Below, piece by piece: positions 16,799 to 25,939 of a stretch of 38,609 nucleotides of DNA (the stretch's first letter is position 1; each line of letters begins with the position of its first letter). This stretch comes from Caldilineaceae bacterium. Lineage in GTDB: Bacteria > Chloroflexota > Anaerolineae > Caldilineales > Caldilineaceae. The notes under the pieces are model-generated. The model saw nothing but the letters and a program-made list of their open reading frames with translations. It made no database searches and was not told the DNA's origin. The translations under genes and the position numbers were made by a program. The stretch is taken from assembly GCA_022821585.1 (NCBI GenBank), contig JAJEDI010000020.1, positions 1-38,609 of the forward strand. The letters run 5' to 3'.

Positions 16799-17683
16799 TC
16801 ATATGAGGGGCAGCAGCGTCTCGGCCGTTTCCTCCACCAGCCAGCTGTAGAACTCTTCAGAAAGAACGCCACTGCCGTGGTCCTGGATGAACTGTAGCTG
16901 CTCCGCAGTCAGTTCCTGCTCCGCGGCCGCGACTGCATTTTGGTATGGGTTGGCCGGTGTGCGATCAAGCGGCGCCACGAACTCTACAGTCAGCGCACCG
17001 TCGTAACCGATCTCCTTCAACGTACTCACAATCAACGGCCAGTTGAGCGCACCCATGCCGCAGGCCATGCGGTTGTTGTCGGCCACGTGAAAGTCGACCA
17101 GGCGCGCCTTCGAACTCTTTATCGCCTCGATCATGTCGGCTTCTTCTATGTTCAGGTGAAACGTGTCGATGCAGACACCGCAGTCCGGACCGACCTCCTC
17201 GGCCAGGAGCATGGCTTGATCGGTTCGATTGAGAAAGTTTGTCTCGAAGCGATTGAGAGGCTCCAGCGCAATGCGTATGCCTTCCTTCTGCGCATGGTCA
17301 TAGACCTCTTTCAAGCTTTCGACAGCCCACGCCCACTCCTGTTCAGGCGTATCCATCGGCGCGACCTTGCCGACTTGAGAGGGCACAATTGTCATTTCAT
17401 GGCCTTCCAACTCCTTCACCATGGTGATGCAATCGTTGAGATAGCTGATCGAACTGGCGCGCACAGTTTCGTCGGCGTGGATCAGGTCCCGTCCCTCAAA
17501 CATCAGTGAGACAGCTCCCCAGCAAGCGATTCCGTACTCTGCCAGCAGCTTGCGTAGTTCCTTTGTATCGAAGACATCAGGCTCACCGCTTAACTCGATG
17601 CTCTTGTAACCGTAGCGGGCCAACCTTCTGACCGTTACATCGATCGGTTCTGCACGCATCCAATTGTGCATTGACAGGTGCAT
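16799..17683 (-). CDS. Sugar epimerase/isomerase, tagatose/psicose 3-epimerase-like
   Basis: A TIM-barrel enzyme of the xylose-isomerase-like superfamily, predicted to epimerise ketoses or isomerise keto sugars in the cytoplasm with a divalent metal. The metal set is Glu141 (ALEPLNRFETNF), Asp173 (CIDTFHLNIEE), His199 (DFHVADNNR) and Glu234 (TVEFVAP). The EPLNRFE and DTFHxNIEE motifs are characteristic of the D-tagatose/D-psicose 3-epimerase group. Length 294 is typical. The ATG has an AGGAG ribosome site about 7 bases upstream. The gene converges on the MocA/sugar-ABC cluster, its stop 28 bases from the cluster's last stop, and probably acts on related sugars. The exact substrate is not decided. 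Confidence 0.9.
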   Translation of the reverse strand: MHLSMHNWMRAEPIDVTVRRLARYGYKSIELSGEPDVFDTKELRKLLAEYGIACWGAVSLMFEGRDLIHADETVRASSISYLNDCITMVKELEGHEMTIVPSQVGKVAPMDTPEQEWAWAVESLKEVYDHAQKEGIRIALEPLNRFETNFLNRTDQAMLLAEEVGPDCGVCIDTFHLNIEEADMIEAIKSSKARLVDFHVADNNRMACGMGALNWPLIVSTLKEIGYDGALTVEFVAPLDRTPANPYQNAVAAAEQELTAEQLQFIQDHGSGVLSEEFYSWLVEETAETLLPLI

Positions 17684-17766
17684 AGAAACTCTCCTGTAAG
17701 CTGTGGCAAGTGTTTGGCGGCGGTCCGGGTAGGAAACTAACGTATGGGCTACTCGGTCGGCCCTCC

Positions 17767-18264
17767 TCAGCCCATGCCTACCCAGTCGATTTCACGATCT
17801 GCTTGCGTCAGTAGGATAGTACTCAGGTCGCCTACGTGCTGCTGCAAATGGCGAATACTGTAGATCTGCAGTTCCATTTTGTTAAACGGCAGCCAGTGGA
17901 AGCCGGACGGGGCGCTCAGATCGACCGTGGGCAAGGTGCTGGATACGAACGATCGCAGATAATCAATATAGGCCACGATCTCTTCGGGGCTGTAAGGCCG
18001 ATCAGCTTTGGGCTGCTCATGAGGAGGCCACGGCGTCGGACCGAGGAATTGGTACCCGTCTCTTGCATTTTCCCACAACGACATTTCATCTTCTGAAGGC
18101 TGCATATAGAGGTCCACGTAGAAGAGCGCGTGGTATGCCACTCGCCAGAAGGGGCTCGACTGTCCTGGAACATTCCACAGTTCCTCAGGGCAGGTGTTGA
18201 CGGTCTGCTCCATCATCGACAAGGCGGCGTGGAACTGCGATGCGACCGTTTTCGAAATCTCCAT
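17767..18264 (-). CDS. DinB-fold protein (DinB/YfiT-like)
   Basis: A 165-residue four-helix-bundle protein of the DinB superfamily. These cytoplasmic proteins bind a metal through three His residues, and some are thiol S-transferases (bacillithiol or mycothiol class). His45 (WRVAYHALFYVD) and the pair in IRHLQQHVGDL near the C-terminus are placed as the expected metal ligands. I prefer ATG 18264, which has a GGAG ribosome site at good spacing. A GTG six codons upstream overlaps that site. The neighbours do not reveal its role. It could be a detoxification or stress protein, as many family members are. Confidence 0.85.
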   Translation of the reverse strand: MEISKTVASQFHAALSMMEQTVNTCPEELWNVPGQSSPFWRVAYHALFYVDLYMQPSEDEMSLWENARDGYQFLGPTPWPPHEQPKADRPYSPEEIVAYIDYLRSFVSSTLPTVDLSAPSGFHWLPFNKMELQIYSIRHLQQHVGDLSTILLTQADREIDWVGMG

Positions 18265-18458
18265 TGGAAAAACTCCTATCACTCTAGGTCATGAAAAGAA
18301 TCAAACTCAACTCTCTCGGTCAACTTTGAATGAAGCGTCGCCCACATACATCCGAGGGAATACGTCCGAAATGACATTGCCGACACGTGCAACTGAGCCA
18401 AAAGCAAGACTTACAGTCGCTTCGTCATTTTCGCCAAGACATCAGGGAGTGTGCCCGG

Positions 18459-19067
18459 TCATTCGCTTGGTTTGTTCTTGATCAGGATTGAGCCGACCAC
18501 GGTGGAACTCGGAATCAGCACTCGCTTTTCCTCTGAGTCCAACACAATATGCATCAGCGTAATGTCGGCCACGACTCCGGTTTCTCTGCCAATGGTAACG
18601 TTTTCACCTAGCCCTACAGGCCGAAAAATCGCCAGGAAGACCCCTGCAACGGTGTGCCCCATGACGGTCTGGGAGGCAAAGCCGGCGACCAGCCCTGCGA
18701 AACTTCCCATCGTCAGCGCTGCCACGGCATTGTCAGTCACCACAGAGACCAGGAACGAGAAGATCAGACCATATCCCAACAGTCGTGCTATGACCCGCAG
18801 CGTTCGGGCGACATCCTCTGATGTCCGCCTTAGGGAGATGGTGTATACCCACTTCGTTCCGGATTGGACGGCGACATGCCCCAGAAACGCGACCACGACT
18901 ACTGAGATCGCGTTCTCGTACGGCACCAGGAAACCGAAGAAGGCATAATCTTCCAATTTTGAAGTAAACGAGAGTATAGCCAGAAGGCCAACTATAGCCA
19001 GAACCGTCGTAACCAGCGGCCCTACCGGAGAAGATGTGGATTTGGGCTGACCTGTGCTGTCTAACAT
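18459..19067 (-). CDS. Short MscS-type mechanosensitive channel
   Basis: A 202-residue membrane protein with N-terminal helices near residues 15-34 and 44-68, a third near 95-112, and the Gly/Ala-rich pore helix of MscS (MGSFAGLVAGFASQ). The start of the beta domain follows (FRPVGLGENVTIG, then VLIPSSTVVGSIL). It then stops where MscS would continue into the alpha/beta C-terminal cage, so it is a minimal form (E. coli MscS has 286 residues). ATG 19067 has AGGAGG 10 bases upstream; ATG 19094 would add nine residues overlapping that site. It probably opens under osmotic down-shock to release solutes. Confidence 0.85.
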   Translation of the reverse strand: MLDSTGQPKSTSSPVGPLVTTVLAIVGLLAILSFTSKLEDYAFFGFLVPYENAISVVVVAFLGHVAVQSGTKWVYTISLRRTSEDVARTLRVIARLLGYGLIFSFLVSVVTDNAVAALTMGSFAGLVAGFASQTVMGHTVAGVFLAIFRPVGLGENVTIGRETGVVADITLMHIVLDSEEKRVLIPSSTVVGSILIKNKPSE

Positions 19068-19622
19068 CGTGCAGTTGCCTCCTGATGGCCTCATACTTCT
19101 CGTCGTCGGATTCCCCGGTCTGTAACGCTGTCGCCCCTCTCCAGAGCCATGCCTGCTTCTAACTCGGAACGGCTGGCAAGGCGCGAACTAATGCATTTGA
19201 GACCATCTGCCTCTTGGCCTAAATTGGATCAGAACTGGTAAGTGTCAAGGATAGTAACAATGCTGTTTACTGTTGTCAAGAGTACGAAGGTAGCACTGGA
19301 ATCCGATAACATACTACTCAGAATGTTACCGCTGTGGCTGAATCACGCGTGGAGAAAAGCTGCCGACCTGATGGCTGAAAGTGCCATTGATCACGGAAAC
19401 GGTCCAGGCATTCAGAGAGTCTTCGGACTGATTGAAATGCCGAGATGAGTCCATAACTTCGAATTAGAGGCTCCGGAAGAGGATCAAAGAGATTCGAATA
19501 GGCCCCGGCCGTTTCCGACACGGTCGACGTGAGACGATAGGCTGCCCATCTGGACAAGATGCGACAAGGCTGCTAGGCTACGTGGCATCGGGTCCGACAC
19601 CGCTAAGCGCCGAAGGAGTGGG
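19068..19622. other. Non-coding interval
   Basis: About 555 bases between the divergent channel gene and the next plus-strand gene. It must hold promoters for both directions, but no clear -35/-10 pair stands out. A weak imperfect inverted repeat, AGTAAC...GTTTACT, lies near 19252-19270. It is flanked by two direct TGTCAAG words about 30 bases apart and could bind a regulator. A 68-codon open frame at 19242 lacks support. Confidence 0.45.
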
Positions 19623-20027
19623 ATGGAGGAAGCTTCCCAAGGTGGGCTGATTCAGAATGCGATCTACCGCTTTGCGCGTACATCCAAGATTCGCTACTTT
19701 CGGGCAGAGCGTACGCGCTCCGGGATCGAGTTTCTCTACCCGATCAACGTCAGCGGTTCGCGAATCGTTGACACTAGCAGTAGCGGGCGCGACTATGTGA
19801 TTCTCTATCTGCTTACGAAGTGGGGCAAGCTGGCGGCCGGAGGCTACTGGCTCAATCCGCGCAAGATCTTCGAAAAGGCTTACGTCACCGACGCTACGCT
19901 CGCAGATCTCATCCTTGTAGCAGAAAGAATTGAAGACCTGCCCGATGCCCACCTTCTCTTGGATGACGTTCTCAATCGTGCAGATGTAGAGGTGGACCTG
20001 GAAGTTTGGGGAGGGGCACTGGAATGA
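19623..20027 (+). CDS. Hypothetical protein, 134 residues
   Basis: A soluble acidic protein with no recognised domain. It has an N-terminal basic stretch (ARTSKIRYFRAERTR), a hydrophobic core (DYVILYLLTKWGKLAAGGYWLNP) and an acidic C-terminal half (about residues 100-134) rich in Leu and Asp. There is no signal peptide and no membrane helix. The start ATG is preceded by AAGGAG at short spacing, which favours a real gene. It lies 106 bases before the HisI-like gene and on the same strand, so it may be co-transcribed. I cannot assign a function. Confidence 0.5.
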   Translation: MEEASQGGLIQNAIYRFARTSKIRYFRAERTRSGIEFLYPINVSGSRIVDTSSSGRDYVILYLLTKWGKLAAGGYWLNPRKIFEKAYVTDATLADLILVAERIEDLPDAHLLLDDVLNRADVEVDLEVWGGALE

Positions 20028-20133
20028 GCCTGAGCCAAACTGACACCAGCGAGATTACTAACAGAGAATTCCGATGAACAGATCAGACAAGAACGTCTCC
20101 ACTCTGTCCACTGACCTAGAGGAGGGGACCGAA

Positions 20134-20553
20134 TTGAATCTGGATTACGGCAAGTTGCGAGCCATTGGCAATGGAGATGCCGCCGTTATCCCTGTAGCTG
20201 TACAGGACTACGAAACAAGGGAAGTTCTGATTCTTGCCTACGTCAACCAGGAAGCTCTGGCATACACTCTTTCTCACGGCGTTGCCGCCTTCTGGAGCAC
20301 ATCGCGCAATGAGTTGTGGGTGAAAGGCGCAACCTCCGGCGACACGTTGGAACTGGTTGACGTTCGCGTCAATTGCGAACAGAACTCACTGTTGTATCTT
20401 GTACGCCCTCTCGGTGCAGGCGCTTGCCACACAAGGGATGCAGACGGCATTGCACGAAGTGGTTGTTACTATCGTCGCATTGAGCGGATATGCATCAGTA
20501 ACACGGGTCCCGAAAAGCAGAACGCCCAGTCCTGGCGACTTGCTTTCGTATGA
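20134..20553 (+). CDS. Divergent phosphoribosyl-AMP cyclohydrolase (HisI-like)
   Basis: HisI opens the adenine ring of phosphoribosyl-AMP in histidine synthesis. The fold is supported by LAYVNQEAL, AFWSTSRNELWVKGATSG and CHT...CYYRR. Numbered from the TTG start, the zinc Cys residues are present (Cys81, Cys98, Cys111). However, the acidic metal motif DCDxD reads NCEQN (80-84), and the CHT-to-CYYR spacing is longer than usual (12 versus about 6 residues). TTG 20134 follows a strong ribosome site (GAGGAGGGG); ATG 20074 is in frame but has a weak one and adds 20 residues unlike the family. It precedes hisG on the same strand. It may be a HisI subfamily or a changed activity. No HisE domain is present. 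Confidence 0.82.
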   Translation: MNLDYGKLRAIGNGDAAVIPVAVQDYETREVLILAYVNQEALAYTLSHGVAAFWSTSRNELWVKGATSGDTLELVDVRVNCEQNSLLYLVRPLGAGACHTRDADGIARSGCYYRRIERICISNTGPEKQNAQSWRLAFV

Positions 20554-20640
20554 CCCAACGGCATAGACTCTTCCCATTCATCAGCGCTCTGCCCGTCGCT
20601 GTCGATGGAATCTAACCCCACACTTTGATTGAGGACCACA

Positions 20641-21513
20641 ATGAGTCGTTTGACACTAGGAATTCCAAAAGGCAGCCTGCAGGAATCAACAATTGCCTTA
20701 TTTGCAAAAGCCGGCTACCAGGTCTATGTACGCGGCCGCTCCTACGCTCCATACATTGACGATCCTGAAATCGGCTGCCTGATGTTTCGCGCCCAGGAAA
20801 TAGCGCGCTATGTCGAAAGGGGCGTCCTAGATGTCGGTCTTACTGGCAAGGATTGGGTACAGGAGAATGAGGCGGATGTTCGTGAAATTGAAGACCTCGT
20901 GTACAGCAAGGCAACCAACCAGGCCTACCGCTGGGTACTGGCGGTTCCGGACGATTCTGACATCCGCAGTCCTCAGGATCTGAAGGGCAAGAGAATTGCA
21001 ACCGAGCTTGTGCAGGTTACGCGCCGCTACCTGGAACGTCATGGGGTCGAAGCAGAAGTCGAGTACTCATGGGGCGCGACCGAGGTCAAGGCGCCGCTGC
21101 TGGTCGATGCTGTCGTGGAAGGCACAGAGACCGGTTCCTCGCTACGGGCGAATCGGCTGCGCATCGTCGACACCGTCGCCGAGTCCACGACAAAGCTGAT
21201 CGCCAATCATGACGCGTGGGCCGATGAGTGGAAGCGCCAGAAGATAAGGAACCTGTCAATGCTCTTGAAAGGCGCGCTGCAAGCCGGCGCCAAAGTCGGC
21301 CTCAAGATGAACCTGCCCCGAACCTCTCTCGAAGCCATCACTGCGCAACTTCCGGCACTTCATACGCCGTCTATCACTAACCAGACCGACCCGGACTGGG
21401 TCGCCCTTGAGGTGATCATCGACGAGAAAGTCGTTCGCGACCTGATCCCCGATCTGAAGCAGGCAGGCGCAGCAGGTATCATAGAATATCCACTGAATAA
21501 GGTTATCTATTGA
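20641..21513 (+). CDS. hisG: ATP phosphoribosyltransferase, long form
   Basis: First enzyme of histidine synthesis; it joins ATP and PRPP to give phosphoribosyl-ATP and is cytoplasmic. The N-terminus [12 protein letters not shown] is the family signature, [11 protein letters not shown] marks the periplasmic-binding-like catalytic domain, and [13 protein letters not shown] is the PRPP-binding loop. The C-terminal ~75 residues (KVGLKMNLP, then [35 protein letters not shown] in two parts) form the regulatory ACT-like domain of the long HisG form, which is inhibited by histidine without HisZ. I chose ATG 20641 with GAGG upstream over an in-frame TTG at 20629. Length is 290. It follows the HisI-like gene, but the rest of the his pathway is not in the window. 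Confidence 0.93.
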   Translation: MSRLTLGIPKGSLQESTIALFAKAGYQVYVRGRSYAPYIDDPEIGCLMFRAQEIARYVERGVLDVGLTGKDWVQENEADVREIEDLVYSKATNQAYRWVLAVPDDSDIRSPQDLKGKRIATELVQVTRRYLERHGVEAEVEYSWGATEVKAPLLVDAVVEGTETGSSLRANRLRIVDTVAESTTKLIANHDAWADEWKRQKIRNLSMLLKGALQAGAKVGLKMNLPRTSLEAITAQLPALHTPSITNQTDPDWVALEVIIDEKVVRDLIPDLKQAGAAGIIEYPLNKVIY

Positions 21514-21558
21514 GAATCAGCTGGAGAAAGTTCACTTCCGCATGTAAGGAACGGCCTT

Positions 21559-22335
<777 letters not shown>

Positions 22336-22417
22336 ACGTCAGCGCATACCGTAGCCTCGTCGTCGGACGAAAAATCCTGCCCCCCTACTTCCTTTTCCCG
22401 CCCAACAAGGAGCCGAA

Positions 22418-23842
22418 ATGCCCCGTCAGCCCCATGTAATCTACATCCTGTCAGACGAGCACTTTGGCGGCGCTATGAGCCACATGGGCGATGCCAATGT
22501 ACGCACGCCTAACATGGACCGCCTGGCCACAGAAGGAGTCAGCTTCGACCGCGCATACGCCAACTGCCCAATCTGCACGCCTTCACGGGGCACGATTTTT
22601 TCAGGTCGGCACGCGCATGCCGGCCCCGTGCAGTACTTCTTCGATGTATTCAAGGCAGGCGCACCGAGCACCGCAACGGCTCTGCGGGCAGCCGGTTACC
22701 GCACCGCCTACTTCGGCAAGTGGCACTGCGGCGTAGTGCAGGATCAGGAGCCGCCTGTCGTAAGGGCCGAAAGGGATGAGTACACGCGCTGGCCTCACCG
22801 CACACCGGAATACCATCGGGCCGGGTTCCAGGATTGGTATGGCTTCGAGATCAACAACGCCCCTTTCAAGGGATTCTATTATCACGAAGACGAGGCCAAT
22901 CCCCGCAAGATGGACGGTTATCAGACGGACTTTCTCACCGACCTGGCCATCGACTATTTGGAGTCTTACGATCGCGACGAGCCGCTCTTCCTTGTTCTCA
23001 GTGTGGAACCGCCTCATTTTCCCCTCGAAGCTCCGGAAGCGTTTGAGCGATTCGACCCTGCTGCGCTGGAGACGCCGCCCAGCTTTGCCGACTCGCCGGA
23101 GATGCGGGCCCAACTCGCCACTTACTACGCCATGGTCGAAAACCTGGACTGGAATATCGGTCGCCTCAGGGAAGCACTTGACGGCCTGCCGGAATTCAGG
23201 AGCAACAGGTTGACGGTCTATTTCTCCGATCACGGAGACTACATGGGAACGCACGGGGCTATCAACCGCAAGGAGAATCCCCACGAGAACTCGGTCCGCA
23301 TCCCCGCCGTATTCCACTGGCCGGAGCAGATTCCGGCCAAGGGAAGGAAAGAAGGCCTCCTATTCAGCCTCGTTGACCTTTTCCCCACTACGCTCGGTCT
23401 GCTGGGGCTGGATATTCCTGTCCACTGCCAAGGGCTCGACTTCAGCGAGGCGTTGCGAGGGCAGCAGGACTTTGTCGGGCCAGAGGCAGTCCTGATCGAA
23501 ATGTCAGGCAACCCTCGTTGGAGCCTGGATTTCCTGGACTGGCGCGGACTGGTAACCTCGCGCTGGAAGTACGCCTATTACGAGACGGGCCACGAGCGGC
23601 TCTTTGACCTCGAGAACGACCCCTTCGAGATGAATAACCTCGTCGAAACGGACGCGCAGACCTGTGCGGAAATGCGCGTTAAGCTGCTGCAACTCCTGGC
23701 AGAAAGCCGAGAACCATATTTCGATGTCCTGATCGAACACGGCGCACCTGTGGAAGGACCGGTACTGGACGTTGGGGAGCGCTATCAGAAGGGCAGGTTG
23801 GCGCCAATCTGGCCGGACTTGGTGCGGCGTTACGAACCGTGA
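22418..23842 (+). CDS. Sulfatase with formylglycine site CTPSR
   Basis: Predicted sulfate-ester hydrolase of the alkaline-phosphatase superfamily. The active-site motif is CTPSRG at residues 53-58, where Cys53 would be converted to formylglycine by an FGE or anaerobic maturase. Neither is in the window. Metal ligands are suggested by Asp13 (LSDEH, where many sulfatases have DD) and Asp271/Asp274 (SDHGDYMGTHG). The GKWH motif is at 100-103. No signal peptide is seen, so it acts in the cytoplasm, which fits small imported sulfate esters or oligosaccharides. Length 474 is typical. The ribosome site AAGGAG precedes the ATG. The substrate class is not decided. Confidence 0.93.
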   Translation: MPRQPHVIYILSDEHFGGAMSHMGDANVRTPNMDRLATEGVSFDRAYANCPICTPSRGTIFSGRHAHAGPVQYFFDVFKAGAPSTATALRAAGYRTAYFGKWHCGVVQDQEPPVVRAERDEYTRWPHRTPEYHRAGFQDWYGFEINNAPFKGFYYHEDEANPRKMDGYQTDFLTDLAIDYLESYDRDEPLFLVLSVEPPHFPLEAPEAFERFDPAALETPPSFADSPEMRAQLATYYAMVENLDWNIGRLREALDGLPEFRSNRLTVYFSDHGDYMGTHGAINRKENPHENSVRIPAVFHWPEQIPAKGRKEGLLFSLVDLFPTTLGLLGLDIPVHCQGLDFSEALRGQQDFVGPEAVLIEMSGNPRWSLDFLDWRGLVTSRWKYAYYETGHERLFDLENDPFEMNNLVETDAQTCAEMRVKLLQLLAESREPYFDVLIEHGAPVEGPVLDVGERYQKGRLAPIWPDLVRRYEP

Positions 23843-23855
23843 CCGGAACAACCAA

Positions 23856-24704
23856 ATGGACCTCCCGGCCGAACTGCCCTCCTGCCTGGAAGATTGGAAG
23901 ACCGCAGAAACAGTAGCCTTCGCACTCCTGGGGAGTTACGCACGCGGCGATGCGGGACCTCACAGCGACGTGGATATTGCGCGCTTCGTGAACGACGACC
24001 AGCACGATGAGGAAGCTCGAACTTTACTGGTCGGAGATAAGGAAGAAGGTGGTGTTCGGGGCGGCAACGCCAGGGCACCGAGCTGTGTTCGATCCTGGCT
24101 GGTGGTCCGCAGCACCGTTACGCCGGGCCAGGTAGAGAAATGGTTTACTGAACCTGAGCAGGCGATAAACATCATTGTCGGTCTTCGCGACGGACGCGCA
24201 CTTTGGGATCCGAAAGGTGTCTTCTCGGACATTCAGCAGCGTGCTAGGGAGTTCAAGTGGACTAAATCGCATCAGGAAAAGGCTGATCAGTTGGCAGGCA
24301 AGGAGTTGGTAGGCTGGATCGAAGAGGCCCACAAAGGGTTGGAAGGACTGAGACGCAATGACGTTGGGCGCCTTCTGAACGCCCGCTTCGGGTTGTCCTG
24401 GGGCCTGGCCTGGGTGATGCGCCTGCATTTGGGTGTATTTACTACCAGCGATAACACTTTTTTTGAAGATGTAATCCGTGCTGTCGGCTCTGAGCGCAGG
24501 TGGGCCCAGTTGTTGCGACAAGCCTTTGGTACGGCGTCTGGAGGCGGGGAAGACTTTGTCTCTCTACGCGAAGAGGTAGAGTCAGGGCTCCTACTGTACT
24601 GCGAGACTTTCGAACTCCTTAGAGAAGCATTGCCCCAGGACGACTTTCCACTCGTCGAAGCGACGGTCCAGCGCATTTGCAGCGAACTGGAACGCGAAGC
24701 ATAA
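23856..24704 (+). CDS. MNT-type nucleotidyltransferase domain protein
   Basis: A 282-residue soluble protein starting with a minimal nucleotidyltransferase domain: LLGSYARGDAG (24-34) and SDVD (37-40), the GS...DxD motif that binds the nucleotide and metal. The third catalytic carboxylate is not obvious. The C-terminal two-thirds are mostly helical (about residues 115-282), as in kanamycin-nucleotidyltransferase-like proteins and the HEPN partners of MNT toxins. ATG 23856 lies 13 bases after the sulfatase stop. An alternative start inside the sulfatase gene adds an Arg-rich run unlike the family. It may nucleotidylate a small molecule or protein; antibiotic resistance or antitoxin roles are possible but unproven. 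Confidence 0.78.
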   Translation: MDLPAELPSCLEDWKTAETVAFALLGSYARGDAGPHSDVDIARFVNDDQHDEEARTLLVGDKEEGGVRGGNARAPSCVRSWLVVRSTVTPGQVEKWFTEPEQAINIIVGLRDGRALWDPKGVFSDIQQRAREFKWTKSHQEKADQLAGKELVGWIEEAHKGLEGLRRNDVGRLLNARFGLSWGLAWVMRLHLGVFTTSDNTFFEDVIRAVGSERRWAQLLRQAFGTASGGGEDFVSLREEVESGLLLYCETFELLREALPQDDFPLVEATVQRICSELEREA

Positions 24705-25014
24705 GCGACCCTTGAAGATCCAGGATGTCCGACATATCGAAAACGAGAGTCGCATTTGAAGTCGCGGTTGCACTTTTCACTTAACTTTCGGTACACTGTG
24801 CGGCAAGAAGGTGTGCTGATTCTTTTCGTCTCCGGAGTATCCTCATTTCACACATGGAATCGATTTGCAATGCGATGGGAGAGACGCTCCGTCAGCGGCC
24901 CCATGCGAACTTGATGCGGACATTGGAACTGCCGGATTTTGAGGCCAACACGGGCCAATGCGTACGACCCTGTCAAGGACGAACCCGTTACACGCTCGCA
25001 AAGGAGATGACCCA
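24705..25014. other. Non-coding interval with candidate promoter
   Basis: The 310 bases between the nucleotidyltransferase and the tandem dioxygenases hold no supported gene. A candidate promoter for the dioxygenase operon lies at 24768-24797. A short frame reaching upstream to 24958 is not needed, because the ribosome site at 25001-25007 fits ATG 25015. Confidence 0.5.
24768..24797 (+). promoter_or_regulatory. Candidate promoter for tandem dioxygenase operon
   Basis: A -35-like TTGCAC (24768-24773) and a -10-like TACACT (24792-24797) are 18 bases apart. The leader to ATG 25015 would be about 210 bases. The match is moderate. Confidence 0.35.
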
Positions 25015-25803
25015 ATGCTGACTCAACAACAGGTAGACTTTTATCACGAGCACGGTTACCTACGCATTCCCGAGGTGTTCACGGTGGAGGAGACGCAGGA
25101 ACTATCGAATGAAATGGACCGCCTCGTGGAAGACTGGGCATTTACAAGCCCAGGTTGGAACGGCCCGTGGCGCCTAGCGTATATGGACCCGGAAACTGAA
25201 AAGAAGTCCAAATTGACCGCGATGCACGATCTGCATTTCTATTCGGTAGCTTGGATGCGGGCTGCCACGAATCGCAGGCTTTCAAAGGCGCTCAGTCAGC
25301 TTCTGGGCGGCAACGTTGAGTTGCACCACACAACCATGCACATCAAGCCCCCTCAAACCGGGCATCCGTTCCCCATGCACCAGGACAACCCTTTCTACGG
25401 CCATCAGGACGGCCGATTCATCGATGTGCTGGTTCACCTGGATGACACCTTCCATGAAAACGGTGAGATTCGCTTTCTGGACGGGTCCCACAAGATGGGC
25501 CATCTTGATCACATAACTGAGACCGAAGACGGGCCTTGCTCTCCCCACTTGCCCACGGACCAGTTCCACCTGGAGGAAACGGTGGCAGTTCCTGCCAAGG
25601 CAGGCGATGTCGTACTGTTCTGCATTGATACGGTCCACGGGTCGTACATTAACCAGACGAAGAAACCCAGGCGGCTGGTGCGTATGGGCTACCGAGACCC
25701 GCAGAACCGACAAGAGTACGGCCAGAGCATGGGGCGACCTGGAGTGATGGTCAGCGGTTACAGAGAGCGTCAAGAGGGCGATGAGTTGCTCCCAATTGCC
25801 TGA
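25015..25803 (+). CDS. PhyH-family dioxygenase, tandem copy A
   Basis: A 262-residue Fe(II)/2-oxoglutarate dioxygenase. The iron triad is His122-x-Asp124 (MHQDNPF) and His208 (TVHGSY); the Arg pair at 219-220 (KKPRRLVRMG) likely binds 2-oxoglutarate. The start is ATG 25015, with AAGGAGATG upstream. It is near-identical in layout to the next gene (roughly 85% identical by eye), including the FPxHQDNPFY, SHKMGHL and VHGSYINQT regions. The copies differ mainly at scattered surface positions, at HEHGY/HEHGF and in the last ~30 residues. The substrate is unknown. A GMC oxidoreductase follows the second copy. Confidence 0.9.
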   Translation: MLTQQQVDFYHEHGYLRIPEVFTVEETQELSNEMDRLVEDWAFTSPGWNGPWRLAYMDPETEKKSKLTAMHDLHFYSVAWMRAATNRRLSKALSQLLGGNVELHHTTMHIKPPQTGHPFPMHQDNPFYGHQDGRFIDVLVHLDDTFHENGEIRFLDGSHKMGHLDHITETEDGPCSPHLPTDQFHLEETVAVPAKAGDVVLFCIDTVHGSYINQTKKPRRLVRMGYRDPQNRQEYGQSMGRPGVMVSGYRERQEGDELLPIA

Positions 25804-25939
25804 TACGGGGCAAAGTAGATCTTTTCCAGCCTCTGAAAAGATGCGCTGCACCGCCATCTGACCACTAGACGACATAAGAGCGCTGCTGCATTGCGAACGG
25901 CAGGCACAGGATCCGAGCACACTAAAGGGAGATGACCCA

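Noticed and set aside
19242..19448. 68-codon frame in the interval before the unknown protein
   Set aside because: No ribosome site, no hydrophobic or domain pattern, and it is isolated.
25819..25842. Hairpin terminator between the two tandem dioxygenase genes
   Set aside because: An 8-bp stem (ATCTTTTC/GAAAAGAT) with an 8-base loop is weak and no T-tract follows.
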